A stretch of 64,000 nt of DNA from Rugamonas sp. A1-17. GTDB taxonomy: Bacteria; Pseudomonadota; Gammaproteobacteria; Burkholderiales; Burkholderiaceae_D. The stretch lies in assembly GCA_025548565.1 (NCBI GenBank), contig JAJLPB010000020.1, forward strand, positions 50,670 through 114,669, read 5' to 3'. The position numbers and the translations under genes were made by a program. Below, piece after piece: positions 62,125 through 64,000 of this stretch. The notes beneath the pieces are model-generated. The model was not told where the DNA came from. It did not search any database and was given only the letters and a program-made list of their open reading frames with translations. The number at the start of each line of letters is the position of its first letter. Within the stretch, counting starts at the first letter, position 1.

Positions 62125-64000
62125 TTACTTGGCAGCCAGGAAGCCCTGGTGGTTGCCGCCCTGCAGAGCTTTCAGGCGCAGCGCTTCGTCGCTCGCTGCC
62201 GAGTTGGTCGTCGCGGTCAGCTTGTTGTCGTAGCTGCCGATCGCGTCGGCCATCGCCGCCACCGCCGTGTTAACGCTGTTCGGCACTTCCAGCTTGGCCG
62301 GGGTGGTGGTCGCCGCCGCCGCCGCGTCAAAGCTCGACATCGCCGAGGCCAGGCCGCTCACCGAGGTGGTCAGGCTGGTCGTGGCCGCGCCGGTCTGGAA
62401 CCAGACGTCCGCTGCCGCGTGGCTGGCGCCGTCGGCGGTCTCGTAGGTCGAGGTGATGCCGACGATGTTGCCGTTGTTGAGCGAGGCGTTTTCCTTGGCA
62501 TCCAGGTTCAGCTTGGTGATGCCCAGCGACGCCAGCGATTTCAGCTCGTCCGCCTGGCTGACGCCGTCGGCGTTGCCGTCGACCCAGACACGCAGGTCGC
62601 CGAACGCGCTGTCCTTGGCATCGACCACGCCGTCGCCGTTGGTGTCGAGCTCGTTCAACGCGGCGTAGCCGTTGGTCGCTTTCTGACCATTGGCCAGCGT
62701 GGTGCCCGAACCGAACAGCTCGCCGCCGTCGTTGATGACGCCGTCATGGTTGCGGTCCAGGGCCAGCAGGCCGTCGCCGCCGCCCACCCAGCCGGTGTTG
62801 ACCTTGGTGCCGGTGGCGTTCAGGTCGAAGTTCACACCGGCCGACAGGCCCAGGGTGTTGATGCCGTCGTTGTTCAGGTCCAGCACAATCGGCGTACCCA
62901 GCGGCGAAGGCAGCGCGGCGATCTGGTCGGTCGACAGGCCCGGTACCTGGGCGCTGGTGATCGCGCAGACTTGCTGGCTGCCCAGCGAGTGGATCTGGTC
63001 GGTCGTCAGCGCGCGGATCTGGTTGGTGCTCAGGGCCGCGATGGCGTTGGTCTTCAGGCCCACCAGGTCGGCGGTCTCGATGGCCGCGATCTGGTTGGTC
63101 GACAGCGCCTTGACCTGGTTGGAGTTCAGCGCGCCAACCTGCTGGCTCGACAGCGCGACGATCTGGTCGGTCGTCAGCGCCGCCACGTGCGCGGTCTGCA
63201 GCGCGGCAACCACCGAGGTCTTCAGCACGGCGACGTCCTCCGTCCCGAGGGCGGCGATGTCGTTGGTGCTCAGCGCGTTCAGTTGCGCCGAGTTCAGCAC
63301 GGCCACCTGGGTGGTGGTCAGCGCCACGGCCTGGTCGGTGCTCAGGGCGGCCGACAGGTTGGCGGTGCTCAGGGCGGCGATCTGGCCGGTGGTCAGCACC
63401 GAGACCTGGTCGGTCGTCAGCGCGGCCACCTGGGCCGAGCGCAGCGTCGAGATGATCGCGGTTTTCAGCGCGATGATGTCGGCCGTCTCGATCGCGGCGA
63501 TGGCGCCGGTGGTCAGGGCGTTGACCTGCGCCGTGTTGAGCGCGGCCAGCTGGCCCGACGACAACGCCACCACTTGATCCGTGGTCAGGCCGGAGGCCAG
63601 GTTGGCGGTGGTCATCGCGACGATCTGCGCGGTGCCCAGCGACTGGATCTGGTCGGTGCTCAGCGCGTTGACCTGGTTGGTGGTCAGCGCGGCCACGGCG
63701 GCGGTCTTCAGCGCGCCGATGTCGTTGGTCTCGATGGCGGCGATCTGGCCGCTGCTCATCGCGGCGACCTGGGCGCTGGTGAGCGCGCCGATCTGCTGGC
63801 TCGACAGCGCGACCATCTGGTCGGTGGTCAGCGCCTTGGCCTGGTTGGTCGACAGCGCGCCGATGGCGGCGGTCTTCAGCGAGCCGATGTCGGCCGTTTC
63901 AATCGAGGCGATGTCGAGCGTGCTCAGCGCGGCCACCTGGGCCGAGCTCAGCGTGCCGATCTGCAGCGACGACAGTGCGACGACCTGGTCGGTGGTCAGG
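62125..64000 (-). CDS. Second octapeptide-repeat protein with C-terminal EF-hand-like domain (5' end outside window)
   Basis: The frame is open to the right edge; 625 complete codons plus stop are visible. The visible part begins in octads (LTTDQVVALSSLQIGT) of the same L-x-[TS]-x-Q-[ILV]-x-A type as the giant protein, about 45 units to residue 350. The C-terminal domain has calcium-type loops DLNNDGIN, DRNHDGVIND, DTNGDGVVD and DGNADGVS, then an Ala/Thr-rich tail. Acidic octads (IETADIGS, IETNDIGA, IETADIIA, LGTEDVAV, IETADLVG) are spaced 7, 10, 10 and 7. There is one Cys. It precedes the ABC/HlyD genes, so it is the best candidate substrate of that exporter. Confidence 0.9.
   Translation of the reverse strand, partial: LTTDQVVALSSLQIGTLSSAQVAALSTLDIASIETADIGSLKTAAIGALSTNQAKALTTDQMVALSSQQIGALTSAQVAAMSSGQIAAIETNDIGALKTAAVAALTTNQVNALSTDQIQSLGTAQIVAMTTANLASGLTTDQVVALSSGQLAALNTAQVNALTTGAIAAIETADIIALKTAIISTLRSAQVAALTTDQVSVLTTGQIAALSTANLSAALSTDQAVALTTTQVAVLNSAQLNALSTNDIAALGTEDVAVLKTSVVAALQTAHVAALTTDQIVALSSQQVGALNSNQVKALSTNQIAAIETADLVGLKTNAIAALSTNQIRALTTDQIHSLGSQQVCAITSAQVPGLSTDQIAALPSPLGTPIVLDLNNDGINTLGLSAGVNFDLNATGTKVNTGWVGGGDGLLALDRNHDGVINDGGELFGSGTTLANGQKATNGYAALNELDTNGDGVVDAKDSAFGDLRVWVDGNADGVSQADELKSLASLGITKLNLDAKENASLNNGNIVGITSTYETADGASHAAADVWFQTGAATTSLTTSVSGLASAMSSFDAAAAATTTPAKLEVPNSVNTAVAAMADAIGSYDNKLTATTNSAASDEALRLKALQGGNHQGFLAAK

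Overview
The window looks like chromosome of a high-GC betaproteobacterium of the Oxalobacteraceae type (Massilia/Duganella/Rugamonas-like). This is inferred from gene content: a DUF4148 protein, a PEP-CTERM protein, a bufferin operon, several MCPs and strong GC bias at third codon positions. No rRNA, tRNA, CRISPR array or prophage was seen, and no stretch above about 300 bases lacks a gene.

Layout. 1-23 kb is ordinary accessory/housekeeping DNA: the end of a probable SWIM/SNF2 helicase gene, a YflT-type stress protein, an SPFH (flotillin-like) protein, a large PPC-repeat/DUF4214 protein, a solute-binding protein, a DUF2252 protein, a bufferin operon (bufABC) divergent from ompW with an FNR-type box between them, two convergent chemoreceptors around a lipoprotein, DUF4148, an aldo/keto reductase/LysR pair, an M28 peptidase, a REP-associated transposase (RAYT) between its own palindromes, a thioredoxin-like protein, folE and nudC.

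23.4-64 kb is one coherent accessory region. It opens with a 9.9-kb gene for a 3,299-residue protein made of 377 tandem octapeptides (consensus L-x-T-x-Q-[ILV]-x-A) and a C-terminal EF-hand-like calcium domain. The window ends inside a second octad protein (minus strand, 62125 to beyond 64000) with the same C-terminal domain, directly upstream of a type I secretion ABC transporter and HlyD-type adaptor. Between the two lie about 25 kb of glycan genes. The first block (33641-47301) has two TPR-GT41-GT2-methyltransferase fusions, a third degenerate GT41 protein, a GT2, a 3,4-ketoisomerase/aminotransferase/acyltransferase cassette for a 3-acylamino-3,6-dideoxyhexose, and an SGNH protein. A PEP-CTERM gene (minus) separates it from the second block (48172-56735): rfbFGH, an epimerase/reductase, a split transketolase, an FkbM methyltransferase and a GT2-acetyltransferase fusion. 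A GT2 and an SGNH hydrolase follow the secretion genes on the minus strand.

My reading is that this region makes, decorates and exports giant Thr/Ser-rich octad-solenoid surface proteins. The GT41 (OGT-like) enzymes would be protein O-glycosyltransferases acting on the repeated Thr/Ser, the sugar genes would supply unusual deoxysugars, and the ABC/HlyD pair with a TolC encoded elsewhere would export the product. Family assignments rest on visible motifs; the link between glycosyltransferases and repeat proteins is inference from gene order and composition. Within the octad array the acidic octads recur at alternating spacings of 7 and 10 octads (a 17-octad, 136-residue, 408-bp super-period), and the same 7 and 10 spacings appear in the second protein. 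Palindromic repeats related to those flanking the RAYT gene bracket the glycan block.
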